Shown here: positions 1 through 9,691 of the stretch, piece after piece
How positions within the stretch are numbered: the stretch's first letter is position 1
Layout: each line of letters opens with the position of its first letter
Source of the DNA: Companilactobacillus allii
GTDB taxonomy: Bacteria > Bacillota > Bacilli > Lactobacillales > Lactobacillaceae
Assembly: GCF_001971585.1 (NCBI RefSeq)
Contig: NZ_CP019323.1
Span: 610,053 to 674,052, forward strand
Length of the DNA: 64,000 nucleotides
Direction: 5' to 3'
Translations under genes and position numbers: made by a program
The notes under the pieces: model-generated
Told to the model about the DNA's origin: nothing
Database searches by the model: none
What the model saw: the letters and a program-made list of their open reading frames with translations, nothing else

Positions 1-1378
1 CTAAACAGAATTGTGAGAATAGTTGTGTGATCAACTCATCCGGATAGCTCTCACCAGTTATTTCACCTAAAGTATCCCAGCATGATGTCATGTCGATCTG
101 TACTAGATCAATTGGCATACCAGCCTGAATCCCAGAAATAACATCATTAAGATTGATCTTTGCTTGGCGTAATAGCCCTGCTTGTCTAGCACTAGTGATT
201 ATAACGTCAGTGCTACTATCTTCAATTCCTGCATTAAAAATCTTTCCGATTGTTTGTTTTATTGTATCGATACCATCATTTTTAATCGCTGATGTAACAA
301 TGATTATGTCGTCATCTTTCAGTTGTGAAACATTTTTTGGCGTTATAACGGGTATAAGGTCGTTCTTGTTAAAAATAATGATGCGGCGTTTATCTTTTGT
401 TGCATCTAATAATTCAATATCATCAGATTCTAACTCACGACTAGAATCCAAAACTAAAATCACTAGGTCAGCTTCATTCAAAGCCTTGATAGAACGCTCT
501 ACTCCAATTTTTTCAACCTTATCTTGTGTATCACGGACTCCAGCTGTATCAATGAGTTTGAGTGGAACACCGTCAATATTTACATATTGCTCAACAACAT
601 CTCGAGTAGTTCCGGCAACGTCTGTCACGATTGCTTTATCTTCATCAAGCAAACGATTCAAAAGACTCGACTTACCAACATTTGGCTTACCAACAATTGC
701 CGTTGCTAGACCATGTTGGAGAATTTCACCAGAGTCTGCTGTTTTCAATAAACTATCAATATTGGACCCAACTAACTTAGCCTTTTCCAACAACATCTTG
801 GTAGTCATTTGTTCAGTATCATACTCTGGATAATCAATATTCACTTCAACTTGTGCCAATGCATCAAGTATTTCTTGACGTAAATTAGAAATCAAATGGT
901 TCAAATTACCATCCAACTGATTCACAGCAACTTGCATTGCCTTGTCTGTTTTGGCACGGATCAGATCCATAACTGATTCAGCCTCAGTTAGATCAATTCT
1001 CCCATTCAAGAAAGCACGCTTAGTGAATTCACCTGGTTCAGCCATACGTGCCCCAGCACCGATCAATAACTGCAAAACCTTGTTGGTCGGTACGATTCCA
1101 CCATGAGTGTTGATCTCCACGACATCTTCTCTAGTGAAGGTCTTAGGCGCACGCATAACGGATACCATGACTTCATCAACTAGACTTTTATCGGTTGGAT
1201 CATATATATGACCATAGTTGATCGTATGTGTAGCAACCTTGGTTAAATTCTTGCCTTTATAAATTTTCTTAGCAATATCTATTGCTTGATCACCTGAAAG
1301 TCTAACAATTGAAATACCGCCTTCCCCAGGTGGTGTTGAGACAGCTGCAATAGTGTCATATTCAGTTACTGTTGGCAT
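1..1378 (-). CDS. mnmE: tRNA modification GTPase MnmE (3' end cut)
   Basis: With MnmG this GTPase modifies U34 of certain tRNAs (cmnm5U pathway). Reading the minus strand, the protein starts [20 protein letters not shown], the standard MnmE N-terminus (TrmE-N, tetrahydrofolate binding). A G domain follows, with P-loop GKPNVGKSS near residue 230, then GTTRD and DTAG. The frame runs off the window at ...SQFCL, so only the last residues of the conserved C-terminal F-C-(I/L)-G-K and the stop are missing. An upstream SD (AAGGAGAT) supports the ATG at 1378. It is separated from yidC by a terminator, and no jag/khpB gene lies between them. A large open frame on the opposite strand is only its antisense shadow. 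Confidence 0.97.
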   Translation of the reverse strand, partial: MPTVTEYDTIAAVSTPPGEGGISIVRLSGDQAIDIAKKIYKGKNLTKVATHTINYGHIYDPTDKSLVDEVMVSVMRAPKTFTREDVVEINTHGGIVPTNKVLQLLIGAGARMAEPGEFTKRAFLNGRIDLTEAESVMDLIRAKTDKAMQVAVNQLDGNLNHLISNLRQEILDALAQVEVNIDYPEYDTEQMTTKMLLEKAKLVGSNIDSLLKTADSGEILQHGLATAIVGKPNVGKSSLLNRLLDEDKAIVTDVAGTTRDVVEQYVNIDGVPLKLIDTAGVRDTQDKVEKIGVERSIKALNEADLVILVLDSSRELESDDIELLDATKDKRRIIIFNKNDLIPVITPKNVSQLKDDDIIIVTSAIKNDGIDTIKQTIGKIFNAGIEDSSTDVIITSARQAGLLRQAKINLNDVISGIQAGMPIDLVQIDMTSCWDTLGEITGESYPDELITQLFSQFCL

Positions 1379-1409
1379 AATAATCTCCTTAATTTCTAAT
1401 TTTGAGCAC

Positions 1410-1453
1410 AAAAAAAGTGCGTAATCCGCCCCAAAAGACGGAAAAGCACTTTG
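1410..1453 (-). terminator. rho-independent terminator after yidC
   Basis: On the minus strand the stem AAAGTGC/GCACTTT continues inward with TCCG/CGGA pairing and is followed by a run of seven T. It ends the rpmH-rnpA-yidC unit before mnmE. Confidence 0.85.
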
Positions 1454-1528
1454 ACTACTTTTCTATGTATATAACAATTTAAAAAACAAATTCTCAAACA
1501 TCTTAACTAGATTTGTTTCAATTGTCAA

Positions 1529-2371
1529 TTATTTACGACGTTTATAGACACGCTTCTTAGCTTTTCTAAGTTTACGTTCCTTTTCACGTTCTTCTTCTTC
1601 TTTTTCTCTTCGTTCACGACGATACTTGAAGGGATTTTGGAAAGCCAATGTCTGCAATACTTGGAATGCATTAGTAACAACCCAATAAATAGTGATAGCT
1701 GATGGGAATGTTAAAGCAGGAACAAAGATAAAGATCGGCATTACATACGTCATAATCTTTGTTGTAGCATTTTGTGTTGGCTGAGAGTAACTAGAGATGT
1801 AGGTACTCAAGAAAGTAAATAAGGCAGCCAAGATAGCCATTATGTAGTAAGGATCAGCTTTACCCAATTGCATCCATAAGAAACTACCATCACGCAATTG
1901 TGTTGTTTTGTAAATTGCTTGATACAAAGCAAACATAACAGGCATCTGAACAGCTAGTGGTAAACAACCAGCGACCGGGTTAACTCCGGCTTCACTATAA
2001 AGTTTCTGAGTTTCTTCTCTTAATTTCTGTTGTGTGTCAACATCTTTTGCTGAATATTTATTTTGCAGTGCCTTCATTTGTGGCTGGATCTGCATTTGTT
2101 TATTCATACTTCTGATTTGGAACCAGTTAAGTGGCAATAAAATAACTCTAATTACGATAGTAAATAGCACAATTGCCCAACCATAGCTGTTCCCAACAAG
2201 AGATGCTAACCACAGAATAAATCTTGAGAAACTATAAAGAATATAGTGATCCCAAAATCCAGTGCTCTGACTAGTAATCGGCTCATTTAGGTTAGAACAA
2301 CCGGCTAAAACTAGAACCACACTCAATAAGAGTGCAACACCTAAGTATTTCTTTAAGCTTTTTTTATTCAC
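1529..2371 (-). CDS. yidC: membrane protein insertase YidC/Oxa1 (lipoprotein form)
   Basis: Inserts and folds membrane proteins, alone or with SecYEG. The 280 residues begin with a lipoprotein signal, a hydrophobic stretch ending LAGC with Cys25 as the lipid-modified residue, as in Gram-positive SpoIIIJ/YidC1. Five membrane segments of the Oxa1 fold follow, including the PVAGCLPLAVQMPVMFALYQ signature around residues 130-150. The C-terminus is a highly basic tail (RRERREKEEEE..., KAKKRVYKRRK) suited to ribosome binding. The gene lies 29 bp downstream of rnpA in the conserved rpmH-rnpA-yidC order. Length and start are normal for the family. Confidence 0.96.
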   Translation of the reverse strand: MNKKSLKKYLGVALLLSVVLVLAGCSNLNEPITSQSTGFWDHYILYSFSRFILWLASLVGNSYGWAIVLFTIVIRVILLPLNWFQIRSMNKQMQIQPQMKALQNKYSAKDVDTQQKLREETQKLYSEAGVNPVAGCLPLAVQMPVMFALYQAIYKTTQLRDGSFLWMQLGKADPYYIMAILAALFTFLSTYISSYSQPTQNATTKIMTYVMPIFIFVPALTFPSAITIYWVVTNAFQVLQTLAFQNPFKYRRERREKEEEEREKERKLRKAKKRVYKRRK

Positions 2372-2400
2372 CTTTTACACCTATAAGTCTATATATTTTT

Positions 2401-2742
2401 CTACCCTATTACCTTACCCAATTTTAGTAAGTGTACGATATTTTTCTTTGTCTCAAACATGTCTAAATCAACAGATGGTTTCCTTGCGATAATCAAAAAA
2501 TCCAATTCTGCTGGTAAATCAGGTTTCAATTCCAATAAAGATTGGCGCACGTATCTCTTGATACGATTACGTCCAACAGCAGTATGGGAAACCTTCTTAC
2601 CTACTGAAAGTCCGACACGAAAATGTTTTTGGCCAGTTTTTGGCATTTGATACAAAACAAAATTCCGATTTGCACATGACTTTCCCTTTGAATAGACATA
2701 TTGGTACTCATTTTCTTTTTTAATGCGATAACTTTTTCTCAT
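2401..2742 (-). CDS. rnpA: ribonuclease P protein component
   Basis: The protein subunit of RNase P assists the catalytic RNA in removing the 5' leader of pre-tRNA. The 113 residues start [20 protein letters not shown] and carry the family signature [12 protein letters not shown] near residues 57-68, with the expected basic surface. It is co-directional with rpmH upstream and yidC downstream. A hairpin with a T-tract lies between rpmH and rnpA, so rnpA probably depends partly on read-through from the strong rpmH promoter. Confidence 0.95.
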   Translation of the reverse strand: MRKSYRIKKENEYQYVYSKGKSCANRNFVLYQMPKTGQKHFRVGLSVGKKVSHTAVGRNRIKRYVRQSLLELKPDLPAELDFLIIARKPSVDLDMFETKKNIVHLLKLGKVIG

Positions 2743-2778
2743 ATGTCACCATAGTCTCTTGAGTCTTGTTTTTATAAT

Positions 2779-2806
2779 AAAAAAAGACCACCAAAATTTA
2801 GTGATC
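2779..2806 (-). terminator. terminator/attenuator between rpmH and rnpA
   Basis: Minus strand: GATCAC pairs with GTGGTC (one G-U pair) around a 9-nt loop and is followed by seven T. The stem is short, so partial termination that lowers rnpA expression relative to rpmH is more likely than a full stop. Confidence 0.55.
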
Positions 2807-2814
2807 CTTCAAAA

Positions 2815-2955
2815 CTAAGCTGATAATACTTTTCTACCCTTTTTGCGGCGTCTTGCAAGAACCCTGCGACCATTACTTGTACTCATTCTTTTCATGAAAC
2901 CATGGACGCGTTCACGATGACGCTTCTTAGGTTGATATGTTCTCTTTGTAGTCAT
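2815..2955 (-). CDS. rpmH: 50S ribosomal protein L34
   Basis: Large-subunit protein L34, 46 residues, translated by hand from the minus strand: it begins [20 protein letters not shown] and ends [12 protein letters not shown], a clear match to the family. The start at 2955 has the SD AGGAGG 7 bases upstream. It is the first gene of the rpmH-rnpA-yidC cluster and reads away from oriC. Confidence 0.98.
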   Translation of the reverse strand: MTTKRTYQPKKRHRERVHGFMKRMSTSNGRRVLARRRKKGRKVLSA

Positions 2956-3099
2956 TCAATAAACCTCCTGACTTTTATACTTTTAATAAATTTAATTCAC
3001 TTCTTCAGACAATTGCTCGTATATAATACCATGCTTTTGCTTCAATTTAAATACCAAATTTTCCATTAGTAGAAGTTTTAGCAAAATACTTTTAAACAT

Positions 3100-3385
3100 T
3101 ACGTCCTGTGGATAATTTGTGGATTAAGTTATCAACATTTTTTGTCCACAACTTCCTTAACAAGTTTTTCCAACGAGAATTTTTGCTGTGAACTAGTTAT
3201 CCACAGGTTTAAAATTCAAGTTGTAAAGTTACTTAGTCCTTTGAGCCTAAAGGGTTTCTAATCAAGCTTTTTGTGGATAACTGTGTTAATAACTCGAAAA
3301 GTGCACAATAATCCACAAGCGGTCTTCTTGTTGATAAACACATTGTTAAAATAATTAAATTTAAACATCTGTTCTGTGGAAAACT
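3100..3385 (+). other. oriC, upstream DnaA-box cluster
   Basis: The rpmH-dnaA interval contains many DnaA boxes. Perfect TGTGGATAA/TTATCCACA copies are at 3107-3115, 3197-3205 and 3272-3280. One-mismatch or degenerate copies are at 3118-3126 (TGTGGATTA), 3129-3137 (TTATCAACA), 3142-3150 (TTGTCCACA), 3309-3317 (TAATCCACA) and 3329-3337 (TGTTGATAA). This corresponds to the incAB-type half of a bipartite Firmicute origin and would also autoregulate dnaA. No gene lies between 2956 and 3461. Confidence 0.92.
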
Positions 3386-3461
3386 TTTTTATAGAATGAT
3401 AAAATATAAACTGTCTTTTTTCCGTGAAAAATTAAGAATAAATTAGATTGGGGGGAAATCT

Positions 3462-4841
3462 GTGCAAAACATACATAATTCATCCGACGCCTCAATGACT
3501 GACTTTTGGAATTACTTTAAACAAAAACTCAAAGAAAATTTGACTCCAGTAAGCTTTAACACTTGGGTTGGAAGTGCTGAGCCTTTATTTATTGAAGGAA
3601 ACGACATCCACATTGCTGTTCCAACTGAACTCCACAAAGACTATTGGGAACGTCACTACGCTGAAGAAGTTGCCATATATTCTTACAAGTTTAATGGCAT
3701 TGAATTAAATCCTATTATCGAAACACAAGAAGAGCATGCAAAAAAGGAGCAACCTGAAAATATTGCTCCGAAACAAACAAATAATAATGACTCTGAAAAA
3801 TCAGGTCATGTTTTCCACAATTCTCATTTAAATCCAAAATACACATTTGATTCATTTATTACTGGCTCTGGAAACCAAATGGCCCATGCAGCAGCACTTG
3901 CAGTTGCCGAAGAACCCGGAGTCATCTATAATCCACTATTTATCTACGGTGGTGTGGGACTTGGAAAAACCCATTTGATGCAGGCAATTGGTCATCAAAT
4001 GATTAAGATTGAACCCGGTGCCAAGGTTAAATATGTCACGAGTGAAACTTTCGCTAATGACTTCATCAATTCAATTCAAACCAGAACTCAAGATGATTTC
4101 CGTCAAGAATATCGAAATGTCGATCTACTATTAATAGATGATATTCAATTTTTCGCTGAAAAAGAGGGAACTCAAGAAGAATTCTTCCATACTTTCAATG
4201 AATTACACGACAACGGCAAACAAATAGTCATGACATCTGACCGTTTGCCAAACGAAATTCCAAAGTTACAAGAAAGACTGGTATCACGCTTTAAATGGGG
4301 GCTTTCTGTCGACATTACTGCACCAGACTTAGAAACTAGGATCGCTATTTTACGTAATAAAGCAGAAGCCGAGCACCTTGAAATTCCTAATGACACACTT
4401 TCATACATAGCGGAACAAGTTGATACTAACGTCCGTGAACTGGAGGGTGCATTGATCCGTGTTCAAGCATACTCAACCTTGAAAAATGCCGATATTACTA
4501 AGTCGATTGCAGCTGATGCTTTGAAATTATTCAAATTGTCTAAAGAGAAAAAGGGTCTTTCAATTGCTAAGATACAAAATAAAGTTGCCAAATATTATCA
4601 TGTATCTATTAATGATCTTAAAGGTAAAAAACGTGTCAAAACAATCGTTGTTCCTCGTCAAATAGCTATGTATTTATCACGAGAATTAACAGACCGTTCA
4701 TTGCCACAAATTGGGATGGAATTCGGTGGTAAAGATCACACAACAGTCATGCACTCATGTGATAAAATAGCTGAGTTAGTTGTTAGTGATAACGACATAA
4801 AGATGGCCATCAATGAATTAAAGGATGAACTGAGAAATTAA
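3462..4841 (+). CDS. dnaA: chromosomal replication initiator DnaA
   Basis: AAA+ ATPase that binds DnaA boxes, opens oriC and loads the replicative helicase. 459 residues: domain I (about 1-85, FWNYFKQKL), a short linker rich in N/E/K, the AAA+ domain with Walker A GGVGLGKTHL and Walker B LLLIDDIQF, and C-terminal domain IV with the DNA-binding signature GGKDHTTVMHSC. The GTG start at 3462 has SD GGGGGAAA 5-6 bases upstream; the next Met at codon 12 has none. It is flanked by DnaA-box clusters, so autoregulation is expected. Confidence 0.98.
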   Translation: MQNIHNSSDASMTDFWNYFKQKLKENLTPVSFNTWVGSAEPLFIEGNDIHIAVPTELHKDYWERHYAEEVAIYSYKFNGIELNPIIETQEEHAKKEQPENIAPKQTNNNDSEKSGHVFHNSHLNPKYTFDSFITGSGNQMAHAAALAVAEEPGVIYNPLFIYGGVGLGKTHLMQAIGHQMIKIEPGAKVKYVTSETFANDFINSIQTRTQDDFRQEYRNVDLLLIDDIQFFAEKEGTQEEFFHTFNELHDNGKQIVMTSDRLPNEIPKLQERLVSRFKWGLSVDITAPDLETRIAILRNKAEAEHLEIPNDTLSYIAEQVDTNVRELEGALIRVQAYSTLKNADITKSIAADALKLFKLSKEKKGLSIAKIQNKVAKYYHVSINDLKGKKRVKTIVVPRQIAMYLSRELTDRSLPQIGMEFGGKDHTTVMHSCDKIAELVVSDNDIKMAINELKDELRN

Positions 4842-4843
4842 CT

Positions 4844-4907
4844 TGTTGAAAACTTTCTGAGTTATTAATACTTTTCCACATGTGTTAATAACAGGAAGTT
4901 TTCAACA
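4844..4907 (+). repeat. long palindrome between dnaA and dnaN
   Basis: TGTTGAAAACTTTC (4844-4857) is complementary to GGAAGTTTTCAACA (4894-4907) with one mismatch, and inside it GTTATTAATAC pairs with GTGTTAATAAC with one wobble. The tip holds the near DnaA box TTTTCCACA. There is no T-tract, so it is not a simple terminator. The outer arms resemble degenerate DnaA boxes (TGTTGAAAA/TTTTCAACA). Confidence 0.8.
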
Positions 4908-4927
4908 GCCATTTAGCATTTCTATAG

Positions 4928-4990
4928 TTATCCACAGAATCAACAGCACCTACTACTACTGCTATATATATCTTAATTAATTAAAAGAGG
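4928..4990 (+). other. oriC unwinding element with DnaA-trios
   Basis: A perfect DnaA box TTATCCACA (4928-4936) is followed, after a short GC-containing spacer, by five in-phase triplets CTA CTA CTA CTG CTA (4950-4964) and then an AT-only tract (4963-4985). This is the basal unwinding arrangement described for Bacillus: DnaA box, spacer, DnaA-trios (3'-GAT-5' on the opposite strand), then the duplex-opening region. It places the melting site between dnaA and dnaN. Confidence 0.85.
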
Positions 4991-5001
4991 GAGTTACATA
5001 A

Positions 5002-6138
5002 ATGAAATTTTCAATCGATCGTTCAAAATTCGTAAATCAAACCACTAATGTCCAGCGTGCAATTTCAACAAAAACTACAATTCCAATACTTACTGGGATG
5101 AAATTAGAACTAACTGAATCAGGATTAAGAATTACTGGAAGTAACTCCGATATTTCTATCACTTCTTTCATTGCACAAGATGATGCTGACAATGATTTGA
5201 CTATCGAAAGTACTGGCTCAATAGTTCTACCAGCTAGATTCTTTAACGAAATTATCAAGAAACTTCCTGGTGACAATTTTGAACTAGAAGTATTAAATAA
5301 TAATCAGACATTAATTACATCCGGAGTTTCCGAATTTACGATCAACGGTTTGGATGCAAATAACTATCCTCACTTACCAGAGGTTGAAACTGACAATCAA
5401 CTAATATTTCCTACTGACTTATTTAAAGAAGTCGTCAATCAAACAGTTATTGCTGTATCAAATCAAGAGAGTAGACCAGTTTTAACAGGTGTTAATTTCA
5501 TTATTAATAATGATGGATTGACTTTGGTCGCAACTGACAGTCACCGTTTGTCACAAAGAAAGATCGATATAACAAGTGATGAAGAATATAACTTGATAAT
5601 CCCCGGAAAGAGTTTGACTGAATTAGTTAGAACTATTAATGATTCCGTTAAAGAAATATCACTATCAATATCTGAAAACCAAGTATTATTCAGTTTTGAC
5701 AATGTCATGTTCTATTCACGACTACTAGATGGCCGCTATCCTGAAACTGATCGTTTGATTCCAGAAGACTCAAATACACGTTTAACTTTTGATACTAGTA
5801 ATTTACTAGCTTCAGTTGAACGTGCTTCGCTACTTTCACATGAAAGTAGAAATAATGTTATCAAGCTTGAAATCAAGTCAGTAGACAAGAAGGCTACACT
5901 TTATGGAAATTCTCCAGAAGTAGGTACTGTTGAAGAAGTTCTTGATTTTGAAAATCTTGAAGGCGATGATTTGGATATTTCGTTTAATCCTGACTATCTA
6001 AAAGACGCTTTGAGATCATTTGGTAGTAATACAACAATTGAAATGAGTTTTACATCACCACTTCATCCATTCACATTGCGTCCAGTGGATGATAAAGACA
6101 ATTTTGTACAGCTGATTACACCAGTTCGTACCTTCTAG
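5002..6138 (+). CDS. dnaN: DNA polymerase III sliding clamp (beta)
   Basis: The ring-shaped processivity clamp tethers polymerase to DNA. The 378-residue length matches the three-fold repeated clamp fold. The N-terminus MKFSIDRSKFVNQTTNVQRA, the LTGVNF and ATDSHRLS segments in the middle domain, and the C-terminal LITPVRTF (family L-(I/M)-x-P-V-R) are all typical. The ATG has SD AGAGGGAG. It follows dnaA across the oriC segment and is closed by its own terminator, so it is not co-transcribed efficiently with yaaA-recF-gyrBA. Confidence 0.98.
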   Translation: MKFSIDRSKFVNQTTNVQRAISTKTTIPILTGMKLELTESGLRITGSNSDISITSFIAQDDADNDLTIESTGSIVLPARFFNEIIKKLPGDNFELEVLNNNQTLITSGVSEFTINGLDANNYPHLPEVETDNQLIFPTDLFKEVVNQTVIAVSNQESRPVLTGVNFIINNDGLTLVATDSHRLSQRKIDITSDEEYNLIIPGKSLTELVRTINDSVKEISLSISENQVLFSFDNVMFYSRLLDGRYPETDRLIPEDSNTRLTFDTSNLLASVERASLLSHESRNNVIKLEIKSVDKKATLYGNSPEVGTVEEVLDFENLEGDDLDISFNPDYLKDALRSFGSNTTIEMSFTSPLHPFTLRPVDDKDNFVQLITPVRTF

Positions 6139-6157
6139 ATCACTTTTCGAATGAATT

Positions 6158-6191
6158 TAGCCCAGAACATTTCGTTCTGGGCTATTTTTTT
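6158..6191 (+). terminator. terminator after dnaN
   Basis: TAGCCCAGAAC / GTTCTGGGCTA stem of 11 bp with a 5-nt loop, followed by T-rich sequence. Confidence 0.93.
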
Positions 6192-6307
6192 ACCATATTC
6201 CATTTTTAAGGCTTGATTTTTGCCATAAGAGTTTTTCTAGACTTTTTTAGTGGGTGGATACTGGAATTGTCAAAAATTGCTTAGAGGTGCTCTAAATTAC
6301 GTTTAAG

Positions 6308-6336
6308 TTGTTTTTTGACTTAAAAACAACTATAAT
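6308..6336 (+). promoter_or_regulatory. promoter for yaaA-recF-gyrB-gyrA
   Basis: -35 TTGTTT (6308-6313), 17-bp spacer, -10 TATAAT (6331-6336), placing transcription start about 40 bases before yaaA. A TTGACT at 6315 is too close to the -10 to serve as its -35. Confidence 0.65.
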
Positions 6337-6383
6337 TACATTATGTCTTTAAATGGTATAAATCTAATAAATAGGGTGTTAAT

Positions 6384-6593
6384 ATGTCGAAAAAAATTAA
6401 AATTGATACTGAATTTATCACATTGGGTCAGCTACTTAAGGATGCTGGAATCATATCAACTGGTGGCCAAGCTAAGTGGTATTTAAGAGAGAATTCAGTA
6501 AGCCTTAATGGTGAGGCGGAAAATCGCCGTGGTAAAAAACTACGTACAGGCGATGTAGTTGTAGTTGATGATCAGAGTTTTGAAATCGAATAG
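6384..6593 (+). CDS. yaaA: S4-domain RNA-binding protein YaaA/YlbI-type
   Basis: A 69-residue protein that is essentially one S4 RNA-binding domain: ITLGQLLKDAG, then GGQAKWYLRE and NGEAENRRGKKLRTGD, a loop typical of the YaaA group found between dnaN and recF in Firmicutes. The likely role is RNA or ribosome binding; the substrate is not known. The stop codon abuts the recF start, so translation of recF is probably coupled to it. Confidence 0.93.
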   Translation: MSKKIKIDTEFITLGQLLKDAGIISTGGQAKWYLRENSVSLNGEAENRRGKKLRTGDVVVVDDQSFEIE

Positions 6594-7715
6594 TTGTATA
6601 TAAAAGATCTCAGACTTAGAAACTATCGTAACTACGAGTCTTTAAATATTAGTTTTTCACCAAACATTAATGTGTTTTTGGGACATAATGCCCAAGGTAA
6701 AACAAATTTATTAGAGGCTATGTATTTTCTAGCTTTGACCAGAAGCCATCGAACGTCTAATGATAAGGATTTGATCAGATGGGGTAGTGATTTTTCAAGA
6801 ATCTCTGGATTAGTGATCAAAGATAATACCAGTAAGTTAAAGTTAGATCTTGTCGTTAGTAAGTCAGGTAAAAAAGCAAAACTAAATAATATTGAACAAC
6901 GTAAATTATCTAGTTACATAGGAAATTTGAACGTTGTTTTGTTTTCTCCGGAGGATTTATCGATTGTCAAAGGCAATCCTGGGATCCGCCGGAAATTTAT
7001 TGATATGGAATTTGGTCAGATATCCAACCAGTACTTACAAACTGTGAGTCAGTTCCGCTCAGTTTTGAAGCAACGTAACGCATATTTGAAAAAACTTCAG
7101 CATCATCAATCTAAGGATTTAGTTTACTTAGAAGTTTTATCTGATCAATTGGCAGGGTATTGTGCTGAGGTTGTAAGAACTAGACTTGATTTTTTAGGAA
7201 AACTTCAAGGACATATTGAAAAGATCCATGATCAGATCAGTGATCATCAAGAAATCCTAAAAATTAAGTACTCCAGCTTTTATGACAGCACTGATAAGAC
7301 TGTTGAAAATATTTATGATATTTATAAGCAGGCTTTCAAAGATAACACGCAAAAAGAAATCCAGCGAGGTGTGACTCTATTTGGTCCACATCGTGATGAT
7401 ATTAAATTTTTGATCAATGATAAAAACGTTCAAGATTTTGGTTCTCAAGGTCAACAAAGATCGGTTGCACTAAGTTTGAAATTAGCAGAAGTTGAATTGA
7501 TAAAAGAGCAGGTTGGTGATTATCCAGTTTTGTTGTTGGATGATGTTTTATCTGAATTGGACCAAAAACGTCAGACACATCTGCTTTCATCAATTGGAAA
7601 TGGTATTCAAACTTTTATTACAACGACTTCACTTGAGGATGTTGATCAAAAAATTGTTAAAAATCCAAATATTTTAAATATTACTAATGGAAAAGTTCAA
7701 CAGGAGGAAATTTAA
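6594..7715 (+). CDS. recF: DNA replication and repair protein RecF
   Basis: SMC-like ATPase that helps load RecA at single-strand gaps with RecO/RecR. 373 residues. It starts (TTG)[16 protein letters not shown], then Walker [15 protein letters not shown] near residue 30, the ABC-type signature FGSQGQQRS near 283 and Walker [13 protein letters not shown]. The TTG start directly follows the yaaA TAG with no spacing and no convincing SD, which suggests coupled re-initiation. Its stop shares a base with the gyrB ATG. Confidence 0.97.
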   Translation: MYIKDLRLRNYRNYESLNISFSPNINVFLGHNAQGKTNLLEAMYFLALTRSHRTSNDKDLIRWGSDFSRISGLVIKDNTSKLKLDLVVSKSGKKAKLNNIEQRKLSSYIGNLNVVLFSPEDLSIVKGNPGIRRKFIDMEFGQISNQYLQTVSQFRSVLKQRNAYLKKLQHHQSKDLVYLEVLSDQLAGYCAEVVRTRLDFLGKLQGHIEKIHDQISDHQEILKIKYSSFYDSTDKTVENIYDIYKQAFKDNTQKEIQRGVTLFGPHRDDIKFLINDKNVQDFGSQGQQRSVALSLKLAEVELIKEQVGDYPVLLLDDVLSELDQKRQTHLLSSIGNGIQTFITTTSLEDVDQKIVKNPNILNITNGKVQQEEI

Positions 7716-9667
7716 TGGCTGAAAACAGTAGAAAAGCTGAACTAGATAAACAAGAAGAACTAGCTGAAGAATATGACGCTAGCCAAATTCAAGTCCTTGA
7801 AGGGCTTGAAGCTGTTCGTAAGAGACCGGGTATGTACATCGGTTCTACTAGTAAGCAAGGTTTACATCATCTTGTTTGGGAAATTATCGATAATGGTATT
7901 GATGAAGCCTTGGCTGGCTTTGCAACAAAAATCGATGTAACTGTTGAACCAGATAATTCCATCACCGTTTTTGATGATGGTCGTGGTATTCCCGTTGATA
8001 TCCAAAAGAAAACTGGCAAACCAGCTTTAGAGACTGTTTATACTATTCTTCATGCCGGTGGTAAATTCGGCGGTGGCGGATACAAAGTCTCTGGTGGTCT
8101 TCACGGTGTTGGTGCCTCTGTTGTTAACGCTTTGAGTAGTGAGTTAGATGTAGTTGTTACTCGTGGCGGTAAGAAATATGGTATCGATTTTGAACGAGGC
8201 AAAGTAAAACATGCGATGCACATTGTTGGTGATGCTGATGAATATGCACATGGCACTCTGGTCCATTTTGTTCCGGATCCTGACATATTTACAGAAACAA
8301 CAGTTTATGATGACAAGGTTTTGACAACTAGAATTCGTGAATTGGCATTCTTAAATAAAGGTCTAAAACTTACATTTACTGACAAACGTTCTGATACTGC
8401 TGAAAAACTAGTCTTCCACTATGAAGGTGGTATTAAGAGTTATGTTGAGTATATGGATAAGGATAAAGAGGTCGTTTTTGACGAACCAATCTATCTAGAA
8501 GGTATTCAAGACGGCGTTACAGTTGAAGTTGCCTTGCAGTATACTGATGAATTCCATACTAATTTGATGACTTTTGCTAACAACATTCATACATATGAAG
8601 GTGGTACTCATGAGGTTGGTTTTAAGACCGCTTTAACTCGTGTTATCAACGATTATGCGCATAAGAAGAAGTTCTTGAAGGATACTGAGAAATTATCTGG
8701 TGAAGATGTTCGTGAAGGGATGACGGCTGTAGTTAGTGTTAAGCATCCAGATCCTCAATTTGAAGGTCAAACTAAGACAAAACTTGGTAATTCAGATGCT
8801 AGAACTATTACTGATAGATTGTTCAGTGAGCACTTTATGAAGTTCATGATGGAAAACCCTGATACAGCAAAGAAAATCGTTGAGAAGGGTAGTTTGGCTA
8901 CTAAGGCTAGACTAGCTGCTAAACGTGCTCGTGAAGTAACTAGAAAACAAAATGGTCTAGAAATCAGTAATTTACCTGGTAAGTTGGCTGATAATGCAAG
9001 TAAAGATCCAGCAATCTCTGAGATATTTATTGTCGAGGGTGATTCAGCCGGTGGTTCTGCTAAAACAGGACGTTCTCGTTTGACTCAAGCTATTTTACCT
9101 ATCAGAGGTAAGATCTTGAACGTTGAAAAAGCTTCAATGGACAAGATCCTAGCTAACGAAGAAATCAGAACTTTATTTACAGCTATGGGAACTGGTTTTG
9201 GAGAAGAGTTTGATATTTCTAAAGCAAGATATCACAAAGTTATTATTATGACTGATGCCGATGTCGATGGTGCTCATATTAGAACCTTATTATTGACACT
9301 ACTTTACAGATATATGAGACCAATCGTTGATGCAGGATATGTATATATCGCTAAGCCACCTTTGTATCAAGTTCGTCAGGGTAAGATGATGCAATACTTT
9401 GATACTGACAAAGAAAAAGATGAGTTCGTATCACAATTACCAGCAAAACCAGAACCAAAGATCCAACGTTACAAGGGTCTTGGTGAAATGGACGCTGATC
9501 AATTATGGGATACAACTATGGACCCAGATAAGAGAAGATTGGATCGTGTTAAACTCGACGATGCAATCGAAGCTAACAAGGTCTTCTCAATGTTAATGGG
9601 TGACAAAGTTGAACCTAGAAGAATCTTTATTGAAGATAATGCGAAATACGCTGAAGTAGATTATTAG
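7715..9667 (+). CDS. gyrB: DNA gyrase subunit B
   Basis: ATPase subunit of type IIA topoisomerase, which introduces negative supercoils. 650 residues: GHKL ATPase ([36 protein letters not shown]), transducer, TOPRIM domain with EGDSAGGSA and DADVDG, and C-terminal [19 protein letters not shown] lies within the recF end and the start overlaps the recF stop (TAATG). Length matches Gram-positive GyrB. gyrA follows 24 bp later. Confidence 0.99.
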   Translation: MAENSRKAELDKQEELAEEYDASQIQVLEGLEAVRKRPGMYIGSTSKQGLHHLVWEIIDNGIDEALAGFATKIDVTVEPDNSITVFDDGRGIPVDIQKKTGKPALETVYTILHAGGKFGGGGYKVSGGLHGVGASVVNALSSELDVVVTRGGKKYGIDFERGKVKHAMHIVGDADEYAHGTLVHFVPDPDIFTETTVYDDKVLTTRIRELAFLNKGLKLTFTDKRSDTAEKLVFHYEGGIKSYVEYMDKDKEVVFDEPIYLEGIQDGVTVEVALQYTDEFHTNLMTFANNIHTYEGGTHEVGFKTALTRVINDYAHKKKFLKDTEKLSGEDVREGMTAVVSVKHPDPQFEGQTKTKLGNSDARTITDRLFSEHFMKFMMENPDTAKKIVEKGSLATKARLAAKRAREVTRKQNGLEISNLPGKLADNASKDPAISEIFIVEGDSAGGSAKTGRSRLTQAILPIRGKILNVEKASMDKILANEEIRTLFTAMGTGFGEEFDISKARYHKVIIMTDADVDGAHIRTLLLTLLYRYMRPIVDAGYVYIAKPPLYQVRQGKMMQYFDTDKEKDEFVSQLPAKPEPKIQRYKGLGEMDADQLWDTTMDPDKRRLDRVKLDDAIEANKVFSMLMGDKVEPRRIFIEDNAKYAEVDY

Positions 9668-9691
9668 TTTTTAGGAAAGGGAAAAAAGTTA

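Noticed and set aside
153-833. 226-codon plus-strand open frame at the left end
   Set aside because: It lies wholly opposite mnmE, has biased S/I/L-rich composition and no SD; antisense shadow.
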